Below are positions 1 to 15,300 of a DNA stretch of 64,000 nt, in pieces. The notes under the pieces are model-generated. The model was not told where the DNA came from, did not search any database, and was given only the letters and a program-made list of their open reading frames with translations. Origin of the DNA: Mesocentrotus franciscanus (Eukaryota; Echinodermata; Echinoidea; Camarodonta; Strongylocentrotidae); the NCBI GenBank assembly GCA_037976565.1, contig CP137666.1, positions 50,991,271 through 51,055,270 on the forward strand, given 5' to 3'. The position numbers and the translations under genes were made by a program. Every line of letters begins with the position of its first letter. The stretch's first letter is position 1.

Positions 1-397
1 CATCACCAATATAATAGCATATTTTCAGCAAAATATATGAGAAAAAATAGAAAATAGTTTTCATAACACAGTGTTTATGTCAATGGGCAGTATTTCCATG
101 CCAATTTATCAGATACCATACAACTAGATATACTTGTCGCAATACAACCTAAATTGGCAGAGTCAACATGCCATATTCTACCCACTGTGATCCTTGTTTT
201 TTTCTCTATGTTACAGTGCAACCTGAATATAAAGTCTGCGAAGGAGCAAGCAAAATGTGGTCTATATAGGCAGGTGGTCTTTCAGTAGGTTTCTTCAGCA
301 CTGATTTCAATGCAAAACGATTTTCAAGGGAAACACAATACGTGGTCTTAAGAGAATTTGGTCTTTCTATACAGGTGGTCACTAAAGCAGGTTTTAC

Positions 398-3300
398 CTT
401 CAAGACTCTTTGATGCCAGGCCATAGGTCTCCTCCGTCTCATTCTCGTCTCCTACTTCTTCCCATGATGCCATGAAGTTGGGTTTTAGTACTCGCTGCAT
501 GTGATCTGATAGGGCTATCTCTATATCCTCCAACTGAAAACAGGATCAAGCATTGTAATGATAGTGCATTAATATATTTCAACCAATCAAATGGAACTAT
601 TTTTCTTGCACTGAATCCACTTGCTGTGTTTAAATGTGCATCACTATACATGTATAATACTGCAGTAGTCTCAGCATAATAGGATAACAGATGGAGGGGT
701 TAGGAAGGATTAGAAAGAACACCTCTTATTCATTTCAAAGAAACTTTCAGGACCTCATCAGCTACTCCTGTTAATTGGGTAATTATTTCTTGCCAGCCTG
801 ATCCCATTACGCGGAAAGTACAATGATGGAAGAGTAGCATAAGCCACGCTCAAAGTTCAAAGCTACGTAGGTTCTTCAAACGGATTGCAAAATAACATAT
901 TCCTTTACACAGCACTTTCGCCATATTATCGTATACCATCCTAAAAGAAATTGATCCAGTGGACTCCATTTTAATGGAATGTACGTCTTCAAGGATTTAA
1001 TATCTAGTGGAAGATTCACAATTGTCAAGTGCCTCTAGTAAATGGTAAATAATATAAACTTTCAATATAGAATTGGGGTCAAGTATTTGGTCAATAATAA
1101 TAACTGTTTTTTTTTTTTTTTTTAAGCGCTTTACCAGTTACAACCAAAGAGCTTACAGTATTATTATTACCCCGGTCACTGGATTCAATTACTATTCTGC
1201 ACACTACAGTCCACATTCCAGCTAGTCGCCTTTTACGAGCGTGCACATGCTAATCCAAGTAGCATTACTCAGTTTCTACACTTGTACAGATGTTAGAGAT
1301 TTGAATGTTTCTAATACTCACCACATATTCATCTTCATATCCATCGTCGTCTGGCTCTCCTGTGCTTGGATCGCAGTCCTTCACGGTGAACTTCAGTGTG
1401 TTGCTAAATGCACTGGATACTATGGGAATCAAATAAATGTATAAACGAACAAATACTCATAATTCACAGCTGAACATTACAAGATATATTTCACCTATAT
1501 GAAATACATTTACAGTATTCTCATATAAGCATAGTGAAAATGACAATTTATTTCTTCCTTCATGTCAGGAATGTTGTCTTCATAAAATTCATTCTTTTAA
1601 AACCTGATTTTGATACCATAAAATCAACAAAATGCATGTGAGATCACATATTTGATACTTCACCTCATAACATCACAAACCAAAGAAATAACAGCAAGCC
1701 CTTCCATATCTTTCTAAAGGGCTGGTTACCATGGTAATTTTTCTATACCATGCATTCTGTCACTTTAAAGTGACTCAGTAACATTGTTGAAGGTTGCATA
1801 ATTTTTGTATAAAATGTTACTTATTATATTCCTTCTACTGTACTAACCCTCCGACATGCAAAAAATCCTGAAAAAATTCCCAAACCACAAAGATATCTAT
1901 GGTTTTCTTTGAAGGCGTCACTGGTCAACACCCTCTAACAGTGATTAACAGTAAATTCTCTCAACCATTTTTGAATTTTTCCAACCGTTTTTCCATGAAA
2001 AAAAGACATAAAACAGGCTATTAAAAATCTTTCAATACTTAAATGTCTGGAATGGTATATAGAGCCAATTTATTGCTTTGTGACAATTTACAATCACCTA
2101 AAATGTAATTAAATTGTAATAATATAGTTGCCTTAGTTGGGAGAATTAAGGAATCGATTAGATCAGTTTTTCCCAATTTGTATCATTAATAATGGTCCGT
2201 TTTCCCTCAAATGTTCAGATTATTTTTAATTGTACTATCTAGCAATGAAGTTACTACCGTAGTACCACTTTCTCTCATCTGAACAATGTTACCAAGTCCC
2301 TTTAATGCGATGCCTCCATCGCAAAACACAGGCCCCAATGCCAATTTGCTTCACGTTTAATTCATAATAACAATCAAAACCTAACCTAAAAACCCAATCA
2401 CAACACAAGGCCTAACTCATAATTTTTTTGTGTGAAATAAAGTCTGGAGGACGTGTCTGTCCACGAAGGCTTCACATTAGGAGAAGCGTAATCTGGAAGA
2501 CCCCATGACAACCTACCATCAGAGGTGTCTTCTGGCATCTGTACAACAGTGTATGTTGTGCCTGGTTGGTTGTACTTGAGGACAGGAGCAGGAACATAAT
2601 GCTGGACTTCAAAGCCTTCAGCGGATTCCATCTGTACGGTTACATTCTCCAGCTGCTGGTCGTTCAGCGTGTTGGTGCAGTCAAACTGAATAATGAAGAA
2701 ATTTCATCGTAACAATTAATACATTCTGTTCTTGTATCACGCATATCACATTATGATATAACATCCCTATGCGTTTCCAAAGAGCTTTGGAAATGAATAC
2801 CCATGCTGTTAAATTGTTTGAAAATATTTAGGGAACAGTTAGAGTGGGAAGATTTTCATAGGTCATAGGACTCTGTTCACCTCAACTCTTAATCGCAAAT
2901 GTGTAAAAATTAGTTTGAGGTCTATCTCCAGGCTTGTATAAAACCAGTGATTATTGCAATTACATGAGCACAAACTGGCATTATAAGCTACTTCACATAA
3001 ACTTGATGCAGAGTAGAAGGAGGAGGGGGGCAGGGGGACAAGTGGCTACGTGGAGTTTATTGAGAGTAACAAATGCTTTTTTGGTAGTCACGAAGAGAAA
3101 ATCAAATTCAGCATCTAGTACATATTATAATCCAGATGCAGATAAGCACTCCCTTGGTGAAAATTTTGTGGCATAAAATGTAGATAAATATTAAATAGAC
3201 ATTACCTGGAAAACAATGTGCTCTGGGAATGTATGTTTGATGCACCTGACCATGTACTCCGTCTCTGACTCCGTGAGCTCAGACGGCTTCACTGACGACT

Positions 3301-6300
3301 TGAACAGCGCCCCCAATTCAGCAATTTCGGGAATGGCTCTCAGTTGATCTAAAAATGAAGGTATTAGAATAGAACAAAAAATATTAAAACAGCTTTGTGT
3401 AAGAGTGACCTTTTGCTGCCACAATCTCAACATACAAACCAAAAATATAATCTCTCACTTTTTGATACAATGTATACTACGATGCTACAGCTCAGGTTTT
3501 ACCACTGAAAAGGGACTTAACAGCTTCAATACTATCACCTGACGAATGACAAATACAAAGCACGAATGAAAGTACTGACAATTAGAACATTAAATAATCT
3601 TCTAAAGGTATCGATTCATTGATACTATTCCCCATACAATCTCATGTTCCTTAATTTAATTCTATGATTGGGTTGGAAACATTCATTGTAAACTTACCAG
3701 CATAAATATCTTGAGTAGGAGGAGCCAGTTTCTCAGGTTTCGCCATAAGAGGTGCAATGTCAGCTAATGATGAGAGGAAAACAAACAATCACATAATCAA
3801 AAAGATAAATGCTTTTCATTGATACACTAGAAAAATAAATTAAAAACCATATGTCATTACTAAAGTCGGCTTTGACCCACGCTATAAATCATGCCACATA
3901 TTTTTTCATCAGCTCAGCATTATACAATGTGTAATTGGCATCATGGAATTCTATTTTCGATATAAAGAATTTGTTATGCAATGATACTAATTTTGGCTTA
4001 TGGGCTAAAATTCACCAGTTGTACAAACGAGTATAACCTTCAACATCTTCATTTTTTGTTAAACGTTAAAGGGACCCTAAGGTCACAACAACATGTAAAT
4101 TGAACTCACAGACTGGTTTCTGCTCTGTCAATGGCTGTGTCTCAATGGGTACAGTCTTCATGTCAAATGGAGTCTCAGACGGAGAAAGGGTGTAGTGGTG
4201 AAGAGCCCTCTCCAGTCCAGCAATGGATACACTCAAACCTGGGATCAGGAAGTGGGAGTAGAAACATTTTAAATCAAATCGTTGATTCAATCAGAATAAT
4301 TATCACTATATACTACAAAGCACTTTTTAGGATGACAATCATGACATAGACCTAAGATACCAATACATTTGCATACATAGGTACTTATGATGACACTTCT
4401 TTAATAGTTCTCATATAAGGCTAAACCTTGAGATAGATTCTTAATCGACACAGCTGAAAATAAATGAGAGGACACAACTAGGTTTATGTATTTCATATCT
4501 AACATGGCACAATTTAAATGCAGATAGGTTTCAAAATATGTGGTTAATCCAAGATCAGTGGGATTATTTCATTCTGTATCAACAAAGTAACAAATCTGGA
4601 AAATAACCTTCCTTCAATTCAGTGACAAAATATGGACATCAATACATCTGAACAAGGTGGAGGCCATTTTTCATTATATAACTCACAGTGACACAATTAT
4701 GTACCAGAAAAATGAGAAGGAATTGGTCAGAGTGAAAGAGAGGTGTAGATTAGAACAAGCTAGTGTTACTTACCATTCAGGATGTAGGCCGAGTTGAGAG
4801 CTTTCTGGCTGTGCTTCAAGACACTCAGGTAGAACGTGGCTCTGTCACGAACCTCGTCATCCGAGTCCAGCAGAGATCTGATTACCAAAACAACAAAAAA
4901 AGATACGAAGGTCAATGCAGACCACATTGAAAGTTGTAGAAATCCAGTAACAACATTCATTTGATATCTTTAGAACAACGTGATGTGAGAAATCCTGTTA
5001 ACTCTTATCCTGCCATATTGAATACAGCCTAGTGCCACAGGGCTAATCCCCAATGTGCCAAGCCTCAAATCCCCCCTGTGCCAAGTTAATTTTGAGATAA
5101 TTGGATTAACACGATGGTACTAATAATAGTGCTTGCGAAGCACTAGGCACAGTACAATGAGCATGAACAATAACCGCTATTATGAATGCGAGCAATCATG
5201 CATAAAGCAGTGAAGCGATGGGTCGCTTGCATGAATTAAGCAGCCAATCGATAGCGCGCTCGCGTGTACAAAGCACTATAATGGTAGCGTGCATGCAGCC
5301 TTATGGCAGGATATGAGTTAAATAATTTGAGTATTGGACAATGTCTTTGGACCAAGAATGGCTACGCCCTTCCTGAAAACAGATGCATTCAATGTGAAGT
5401 TTAGTCTCATAAAAGATATCTTATACCCAACCTAATAAAGGAGCAAAGCAAATCCATTAAAAAGTAACATATGTTCATTTAGGACAATTGTTGAAAAAAA
5501 ATCCTCAGTGGCTTTAGGGGTTAACAAGGTACTTGTAACTTTGAATGGGTATAACAATGTCAGAAAAGATAGGACAGGCATTGAGAAGCTTACCTTTCAA
5601 GCAGGACCACAATGCTGGGTAGCAACTCCTCACAGTGGGCTCCAAACTTGGCTAGGGAACTCACAGCAGCTGCAAATGGAAAATTAGTGAAAATGATTGC
5701 TATTACATTAACTACGTTTAATCACACACAATTTTTAAAACTAATGGACTGTTAACATCCAATACATTAATTGTATCTCATTACATTTTACTTGTATTTT
5801 TTTCCCCAAAGTCGATCATACATTGACCTCTTGGAAACGTTTACTGTTAAATGTGATGGACTTTCATGTCAAAATAATCAACTGACTTCCTGTGTCAAAA
5901 TAAACTGTGACATTGTACCAAAGGTCTCATATTTATTCAATCATTCAAATAATAAGGGAGGGGAGGGGGTGGCATATGAACTTCTTGATGATTCTTCTAA
6001 AGATTTCAATGACATATAAGAAGGAACTGCAAAGAAGCAATGGTGCAAGAAATTTGAAAAGGACAGAGAAAATTCAGTGAGGACATTAAGTTTGTGTCAC
6101 AATACAACAGTCATAGCCCTTCTATCTCTATTAGTATGAAATCTTATTAGGAGGGAAGATCTTACCAGCCCTGATGGCAGCATTCTCCAGGATGACCCTG
6201 TTGTAGATGAAGCGGATATACTTGGCAGGGTTGGGCGAGCGTGGTCCCTCGCGTCCAATCAGATGCAGGATACGTGTAGCTAAAGAGGTGTGTTCACAGT

Positions 6301-9300
6301 CCTCAATGAACTCACACAGGTGGGACAGTCCCGTCTCCTTGCTCTCTGGGTTCTCCTCAATGATGGCGATCAGACTGTCAACGATGGCTCGCTTGTACTC
6401 AAATCCACCCTGTGGAATGGACAATAATGGAGAAAATGAATGCAAACATGTTTCTTAACATTTCTAAGTCTGATAATTTCAATGCAAAATCTTATCAAAC
6501 TGTAAAGCAAAGTTTAGACTGAGCTGTCATCCCAGGAATTAATTCCTGTTACATTCATATTCAAGAAAGTCAGGACAACATGACAGATAGCACAATCATA
6601 TCATAATCATCATATACACAATTTACAGAAGTTGAAATCAAATACCTACAGGTAGCCATATCATTTCTATTTCTCACCTCATCTCGGAGCATGTTGGAGA
6701 GGAAGCTCATCATGACGGCGTGCTTGCGAGGGAACTTGGAGCAGAGCGACCTCACGGCAGACACCACCACCACCTTGAACTCGTCGGAGATCTCACTCAT
6801 GAAGGTACCGATCTGCTTCATCAGCCTGTCCACACTGCTCTCACTGCCAGTCTTCAGCAGGGTGGTGATGGCCAGGGTTGCGATGCTGCGGTTCACGTCC
6901 GTGATCAGGTTCTCAAGGTCGAGGTTGCAGGCGGTGACGGCAGCGGGGTGTGTCATCGCAACCTGAAAGGAGAGCCGAGGGACGTGAACTCCACTATGCT
7001 TAGGAAAGCTTTGATGTTACATGTGTATAGATCCAATATTCAATGCAGAAATGCTGTTTTCCCAGCTGCATCAACTACGTCTAGGAAATAGAATACCTGT
7101 TCATAACTGCACCTGACTGTTCAGCATCAAAAAAAAAAATTATAAGTAGAGTTTTAAAACAAAACTACACTAAAATTTTCTGTAAAACTTTACTTGCCAA
7201 TACAGCAACTATCATCACTTATACAAACCACATTAAAGTATACAACCTTGCAATATCTTAAGGAATTATTTCATACTTTTCCTCTTCTTTTAATGAATAT
7301 GAATTCATCAAGGGCAGCTCCTCTAAAAATATACTCTACTACAGTAATGTATGACAAGGTAATATTCTTAGCCATCTAGCTTTCCCTTTCACCTTGTTGA
7401 GGGTCTTGGTGGCAGCAAAGCGCAGGGTTGGTTTAGGAGAACTCAGGAATAGTTGAAGGACAGACACAGCTGGGTTCAGCTCACGGGATGTAGTGTTCTT
7501 CATGTTGACAATGGCACTGGCAGCTTCGTAGATCACCATCTATAAGAACAATACATGCAAACAAATGATAGGGACTGGGATGTAATACATGCATTAATAA
7601 AGAATGATTTAAAAGGTTGGTACTTACGATTTGGAGAATAGTATCAAATACTGTTCTAAGTTTAGTTTTATGACATTTAATTTATCTATTTATTTTGTAC
7701 GTATATTTGTATCTGTGTGTCTTTGAATCATCAGAATAAAATCATTTTTACAAAAAAGGAATTTAAAAACATTGAATACCATTGTAGCCATCTACAATGC
7801 ACATACTTGCTATGATATTGACTTTAGTTGAGTTGCCATTTAAACTAAAAAGAAAACCTAACCAACCTCCATTTTTCTACACCAAGGTCTCAAAGAGATA
7901 CAAGTTAATGCAGGAGGCCAGATATCATATTTGATGTTAAGCTCATGAACCATTACACCACATGTGCTTTCACATTTATCATGACTTTGATAGTATTACA
8001 TATTTCCTTTCTCTTCTTTAAAGGTAGTGTATCCCTTTTGCAGCCAACATCAAATTCTCTAGAACTTTGCATGAATTATTAATATGTCACGAATGTCCAT
8101 CTATGAAATTTAAACGTTAGCAGTGTCCTAGTATTCAAATTAGTATTCAAATTGCAAGTAAACCCATTTACTTTCTAGACTTCACTGCCATACACTATTG
8201 AGTGACTGACTGACTTTTGTTTTCTTTGTTAATAATATACATAAAATGAGCTGTAAAGGATATGAGCTTTTGTACACATCAATAACCCGCTTCTTGTAAT
8301 GGTAAAAGTTAAGCTGATTGAATCTTTCCACAGCACAAAACGTACGACCACACGGTACAAAGGTCTGAAAGTCAGGCTATTTTCTACGCATAATTTAAGG
8401 AGCGCATTTCAAAAATTCCTAACGGTCGATATAATTCCGCATAGAGTCAATTACCAGTTCTAATCTTTTAAGAGGAGTATTTAGTTGGTATTATCTCTCG
8501 TTTACCATAGGATTTACACAAGTTTATATTTTCAGCGTGCAAAAGGGACACACCACTTTCAATAAAGGCGTCTTGTCTTAAAGTGGATGGTTTTGTGGTT
8601 TACATCACATAATGAATACAGAGTTCACTCACCTCACTCTTGTGTCTCAAGCAATTCTCAATGAAGTCAAATAGGGGGCTGTCATGACTGCAAAAACAAT
8701 AAGATGATAGAGAAATATGAAATAAATATGAGTCAATGTTTGAGGAGGGTGAAACATTTCATGAAATTTTATACAAGTGTGCCAAACTTACTTCTTCACA
8801 TGAAATACAACATGTAATCTAATTATTCCCCACTCCTGACGACGGATAGTCAACCTGTTTGAAACGTCGAGCCCCTCCTACCACCCATCCTCTCCTACAG
8901 GCGCTATAGTTCTCTTTAGAACTATAAGCTCAAGAAAGATTACCAACAGTCCTTCTCAGGACTACCAACAGTCCTTTTCAGGACTACACACACTCAAGAA
9001 AGATTACCAACAGTCCTTTTCAGGACTCCCCAATCCTCCCCCTCTCACATGATGCAACTGTAAGCCTACTGTATATGTAATTTAATTGTTTCAAATGGAA
9101 CATAATTGTGCACAATTCTTTCCACATGAAAAACATGGCACATATAAAAGACAATTAGGACTGAAAGAAAAGATCATGCTCCTTCATAATCATTTTGCTT
9201 GGCACTTTTTGTTTCCACTTTTTCCTCTTTCATATATGGGGGGTCTACAAAATCAGATGATGTGAATTTGTAAACATCTTTTACTAAATGACATGAGTAT

Positions 9301-12300
9301 CATTAACCATACATCCTAAATACTCACCCAGAATCCTCATCCGCAATCAGCTTTGCAGCAATGCGAATCTATGAGGGAATTAAATTTAAAAAAATATTAC
9401 CTCCACATAAAGTCCTCTAGTGTAAGTTTGGCTTTTAATAGACAACTGATTCTTGAGTAATTTTGAAATAATTACCTGTTGAATTCTAAGCCTGAGATAA
9501 CTAGGGATAGATCAAAACCATTGGAAACACATGTTAGATGAAAATGAAATCCTCTGCAATGGGTTAATAAGGCAATGTGCAAATGTAGGAGAGTCAGCTG
9601 AGGATTACTGTCGATTCCTACACATCAGGGCCCTGTCTTATAAAGAAATGATATTAATCGCAACTTATTTGCGATTGATATCATAGCAACAGTGTACATG
9701 AGAGATACAAGGCTGCAAACTTGCGATTGATTTGGATCAATCGTAACACTTTATAAGATGGGGCCCAGGTGATGTAATAAAACGCTGGGGACCATGCAAT
9801 GTCTTTTTCAAATCCCCATCACCTTCTCCCTCTTTACCTTCATCATGTACCTAAAATGTTGTACCCAACAATTAAACATACTGTTGGAAGAAGTGCCTCA
9901 ACATCCTATTAACCATCACATTTGACCTTTCCTAAACCTATTGCCTACAGAACCTGGATAGCTCCTGTACTAAATCCTTGGAATGATGCGATAATTCAGT
10001 AGTCAACAGGTTAATACAAAATGGAACTGTGAATCTACATACCAGCAAACAGGTGGCATAGGGGGACTTGAGTCCACCCCTGGTGTACTTGCTGACCATC
10101 TTGGATGCAGCCAGACGATCTTGCTTGCGGATGTGGTAGAGCAAGCCCAGGGCATGGTACTGGACCATGACGTTGTCATTGGATGCGGCTTCCTGGACCT
10201 CGTTCACCCATCTCTTGACCACTTCGGGGCTCTGCTTCAGCAAGTGCTAGCAAGTAAAAACAATGAAAAAAAAGTAAAGATTCTGTAACTGTCGATTGTA
10301 AACAAATGAACTCAACAAATACTTCTCTGCAGTAAATAGGCGTTGTGGCGTGCGCCTGTAATCCAGCTAACAGTGGAAGTTACAAACTGATTCAGCCGAG
10401 GACGCAGGTTCGAAACTGAGTCACGTCTTTCGGATGGTGACGTTAAAGGTCGGTCCCCAGACGTAAATAATCATATCTGATTGATACACGTCTGTAAAAC
10501 CCAATCACACACACACATATATATATGGCATACTTCAGATATTGTGAATGTGACAAGAGGCACTGGATTCTTATTTTGTAACAGTGAATGGGTTTTATGT
10601 AATTAAAAAAAAAAATCTTCTTCTCCGTAACAAAAATTTGTTTTGGTATTCTTACTTCAGAATTACACCCATCAATCAATATAAAACATATTATACTTAA
10701 TGGCAAGTCAAACTGTCTCATGCATGTATGTGACAGCATATTCTGGATAATGAACAAAATTGACATCAGAAATGTAACATTTTGCCCAATTATTTGACAA
10801 GTCCATCCATCCTTTAGCAGGACTATCAACTTAATGCAATCATCAGATTACCTACAACTTTTTCTATTTCCTTTTCTACTTGACAAGTATGGGACATTAA
10901 ATTGGACTTGCCAAGTTGTCCTTAAACTAATCATTTTGGTTTTGGTTGATATCACTTTTGAAATAGTAGTTTGTGATAACAGCTATTGGTACACTTCAGA
11001 AATAATCAATCTTTTAATTTTCTTCAGGAACACTTACCAAGGACGAGCAGAGAGCTGCAGAAGATACACCAGAAACCTTATCCACAATGGCCTGCTTCAT
11101 GTAACGCTCTATACCTTGCAACATTGAACTCTGTATCATAAAGAGAAAATGAAGATAACATGGGGGTAAGAGCAGGAGAGCAAAAACATAGAGGTATACA
11201 ATTCAGATTCATTACATTGGCAGATACACTTATTTGAGCTCTTTAAAGATAAAGTTGAGTTCTGGTCATGCGAGTGCATTGTGAAAGAAACGTTATGGAA
11301 TCGATCAGAAAAGGTTGATCATCTAGCATATAAGTATTGGTGTGTACTGCAAGGTTCTGAAATCATCAAAATGATAAGAAATTTGGCCCAGTCTTGGTAA
11401 AGACTAAAGTTACAAGCACTGTACACAGAAAGATGGGTATGGGACTACACAAACATGTGACATAAAAATCCGTCCCGATTTTTATGATGTTACATGCCAT
11501 ATTTAGAATAGTAAGGCATTTAAAAAGCCATGCTTTTCAGGGAACATTTTTTCTCTGATGTTCTTCCACACTTGCATAATACAATGATAACGCTAACAAA
11601 TTATTTGTTACCTCTTCCCAGAACTCAACCTTCTCTTAAAAAAGAATGAAATGCAATAGTAAAAACATTATTCTCAATATAAACTACCGCGCTTATGGTA
11701 AAACTACTACTTTCAATAACCTGAGTACTATTCAAAGTGAAATTAATTTCTATCAAGCATATTCATGAAAAAAACGTCGCATTGTGAAAGATCGCAAAGA
11801 TTACATGAATTTGTTTTTTCTTAGCGTTAAAGATACTATGTCCCTTTTGCAGCCAACATCAAATTCTGTAGAACTTTGCAGGAATTATGAATATGTCATG
11901 TATGTCCTATCTGTGAAATTTAAACGTTAGCAGTGTCCTAATATTCAAATTATGCAAGGAAACCCGTTTACTTGCTAGACTTCACTGTCAGACACTATTG
12001 AGTGACTGACTGGCTTTTTTCATCTTTGGTAATAACATACATAAAATGAGCTGTAAAGGGTACATGAGCATTTGTCTACATCAATAACCCACTTCTTGTA
12101 ATGGCCAAAATTAAACTGATTGAATCTTTGCGCAGCATAAAACGTACGACCATTCGGTACAATGGTCTGAAAAATCAGACTATTACTTACTGGCTCTATA
12201 GCTCCTAAGTCGATTCGACAACTAATAGTCGTTATTTTCCCACTTAAAGACATTTTAAAGCCCCCTCTTTTTTAGGAGAGTTCTAAATGAGTATTGTCTT

Positions 12301-15300
12301 TCAAATGCCGTTGGAATTTAACCTTTTCATTTTTTTGCCCTGCAAATGGGACATAGTACCTTTAAAATATATTCCCAGAACAGACATTAAACCAGATTTC
12401 TCTTCAATATATTTGGCAAAAATACAATTCATCACGGCAATACGACAAGTACTACAATAATTGAGAGAATAAAACATCATTTTGCCCAGGACTTACATCT
12501 GTAATCTTGCAGAGGGAACGTATAGCAGCGGCCCTGTAGAGATCTTCTTTGCCTGTCATATCCTTGGTCAAACTGCTCGTCACGATGATCACATCCTCAG
12601 CAAGATTTGCCATCTCTTTAATCATCAGGTATACCATACGACGGAGCATGACCTGAAGAAATTGAATGGATTGTTGTGAACATTACCATTCTGCCCTATC
12701 ATATTGTCTAAAGGAAGTAAAAAACGTCTGATTATGGGGGAAATGCCTTTAAAAAAAATAAAAGAGTATTGCAAACAGCAGTACATTGTTTAGTTTATTA
12801 GAATGGCCTATCTATTGCTCACTTGTAAGAATGTATTAGATTAGAGAAAAAGAGACCATAAGAAAGTAGAATATTTCAGGATCATCCTGCTGAAAATAAA
12901 TAACATAAAACCTCCTTGGCCAATTCAGAATCACTATTCTGACGATACACTCCTTCACAAAGGGTACATAAAAGGAACAAATATGACAAACCTGCCCCAC
13001 GAATTGAACATGAACATTTCTAGATTTAAAGAATTTGAATGGACATAAAGTTACACCGAATCACTATTCTGGTAATACATTCCTTCACATAGGAGACATA
13101 AAAAGAGCAGATACACTGGACATGCCCAAATTTAAAATGGACATTTCTAAATTTTAATATTAAAATGAACATCTTATTTTTGAAAACCAAAATTTTGTAT
13201 ACTTACATCATTTGACTGGAAGAGCTTTGTCATGGCAAAGAAAGTCTCTGTAGCTTCAGTAGTCCCAATAGACTCACCCTGTAGCATTCAAGACAAGGTT
13301 GTAATGTCAAGTTTGCTTTTGTTTATAAAATAATAGTGATAGTAGTATACGGTTTTAACCTACAGCAATTAATTCATCACAAGAAATTATGTTAACTAGT
13401 ATTTTCATTAACATATTTTGAATATGAGGTTCATTCGCTTTTACTGAAACCAAGTATCAATTAAAAGAATTCACTCAGTAAATTTGCATTCTTCAAGTAC
13501 TGACATAATGTGTAACACTGCAAACAGACTTATAGCTACAATTTGTCTAACATACTGTTACAAAATACATTTTTGAAGATTCACAATGGAACATCATTGT
13601 GTTGAATATAAACCCAATACTTATTCTGCAAAAAGTTCATACTAATCAAATTGTGGAAAATTACTAAGAAATACATATATGTTCGGTATACCTCCTTTTT
13701 CAGTAGAAGATTAAAATTTGATGACTTTATCGAATACAAGAAATAATTAATTAGTTGTTCACACTGATTACAATTCGACACCTTACATAGTCTTACCTGG
13801 TTTATGATGTACATGATCTTTGTCAAAATATGACAGCATTTCCTGGGATTTATAGGAGTAGCATTGAACACGCGAGCCTAAAAGAAATAAAATAGCATAA
13901 AACACATTAGCTACTGAATACTAAATAGATACTAGATAGATAAACAAATGAAAATATGTTAGAATGCCTAATACCTATGTAGATACTGTATACTATCTAT
14001 CTAAATATATGTATTTCTTCTTATTTATTTTTTTCTTCATTTATTTACTTTTTTGTGTGTGTGCTTAAAGATAAACTTGAGTTCTGGTAAATATAGAAAA
14101 TAAATTCTTACGGAATCCAATGACACTTTCACTGAATGTTCAAGATTACAAATAAATGAAATGTGCCAAACAATTTTGGTAGAAAATGTATAGTACTATA
14201 GTGGCTGAGTAATGAGCATAGAAGATAAAGAAATCTGGGTGAGTAGGCCCGACACCAGGTCACTATGTGTAAATGGGAGCTGTGGTTTTATTGAAGATGA
14301 TGCCCAGTAAGTTTTTGTGCATTTGTTTTTATTTCACTAGTTCAAACAAACAATCTACTGCAGGATAAACAATCCAGAATAAATCATAGCAATTTTTTCT
14401 CAAAATGCAATTCCCATACCAGAGCTCAAGATTAGCTTTAATATCTGATGTATTCTGCAAATGCTTTCTGCAAAAATGTCATAATTACCTCCTGGAGGAC
14501 TGCACTCCTGTCCAGATTTTGGTATGGATTGCCACCTCCTGTTTAGAAGGAGAAAAAAAATGATGAAATTAGATCTAGATTGTGAAAGAATTAAGAAAAA
14601 ATGACTAGGGCCAAATAAAATTAATTTATTCTAGTTTCTCATTCTGTACTCCTTCCTTTCTGTAGACCCACCTCCTATTTTTATTATTTTATTTTGGGGG
14701 GACGTTGTCATTCTATGTTTTTGTTTTTAAATTAAATTTGAGGATATCTGGAGAAAAAATATGGGGTTAAACAAATATTATATTTCAATCCTCTTTAGTA
14801 CATATACAAATGAAATTGAATTAATAAAATTTTATATAAAATTGACCAAATGGTATTTGTATGTTTAAGAAGAAATATCAAATAAAATGGAACCTCACCT
14901 AAACTTTCAAATAAATGCAGATGAGAAACTAGGAAATTATTTTACTTTGCCTATAGTCTGTTAACACTGATGGAGAGCTCCTAGAAATTGAAATCATAGT
15001 TGACAACTTGCACTTGATTGATCATCACACCTGAATAAAATTTTGATTCTCTAACACAAATGCAAGATAGACATTTCTGAATCTACTTTTCAAGAAACTT
15101 TTTATATCAAACATATATTTAATGATTCTGAATCATGTAAATTTGAATATTTGATTAATTTATGTCAGACGATGTCAATGCAGTTTTATCGCCTTCTTTA
15201 AAGGAAAAGTCCACCCTGATATTATCTTGGTTTTAAAGTACAAGTCCACTCCAAAAATAACTTACTTCCAATAGAAGCAGAAAAATCAGACAAACCGATC

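Noticed and set aside
6691..7091. Plus-strand ORFs over COPG exon 11
   Set aside because: Shadows of the strongly conserved minus-strand coatomer exon.
8905..9027. An actual histone gene cluster
   Set aside because: No histone reading frame on either strand within several kilobases; only 3'-end-like elements are present.
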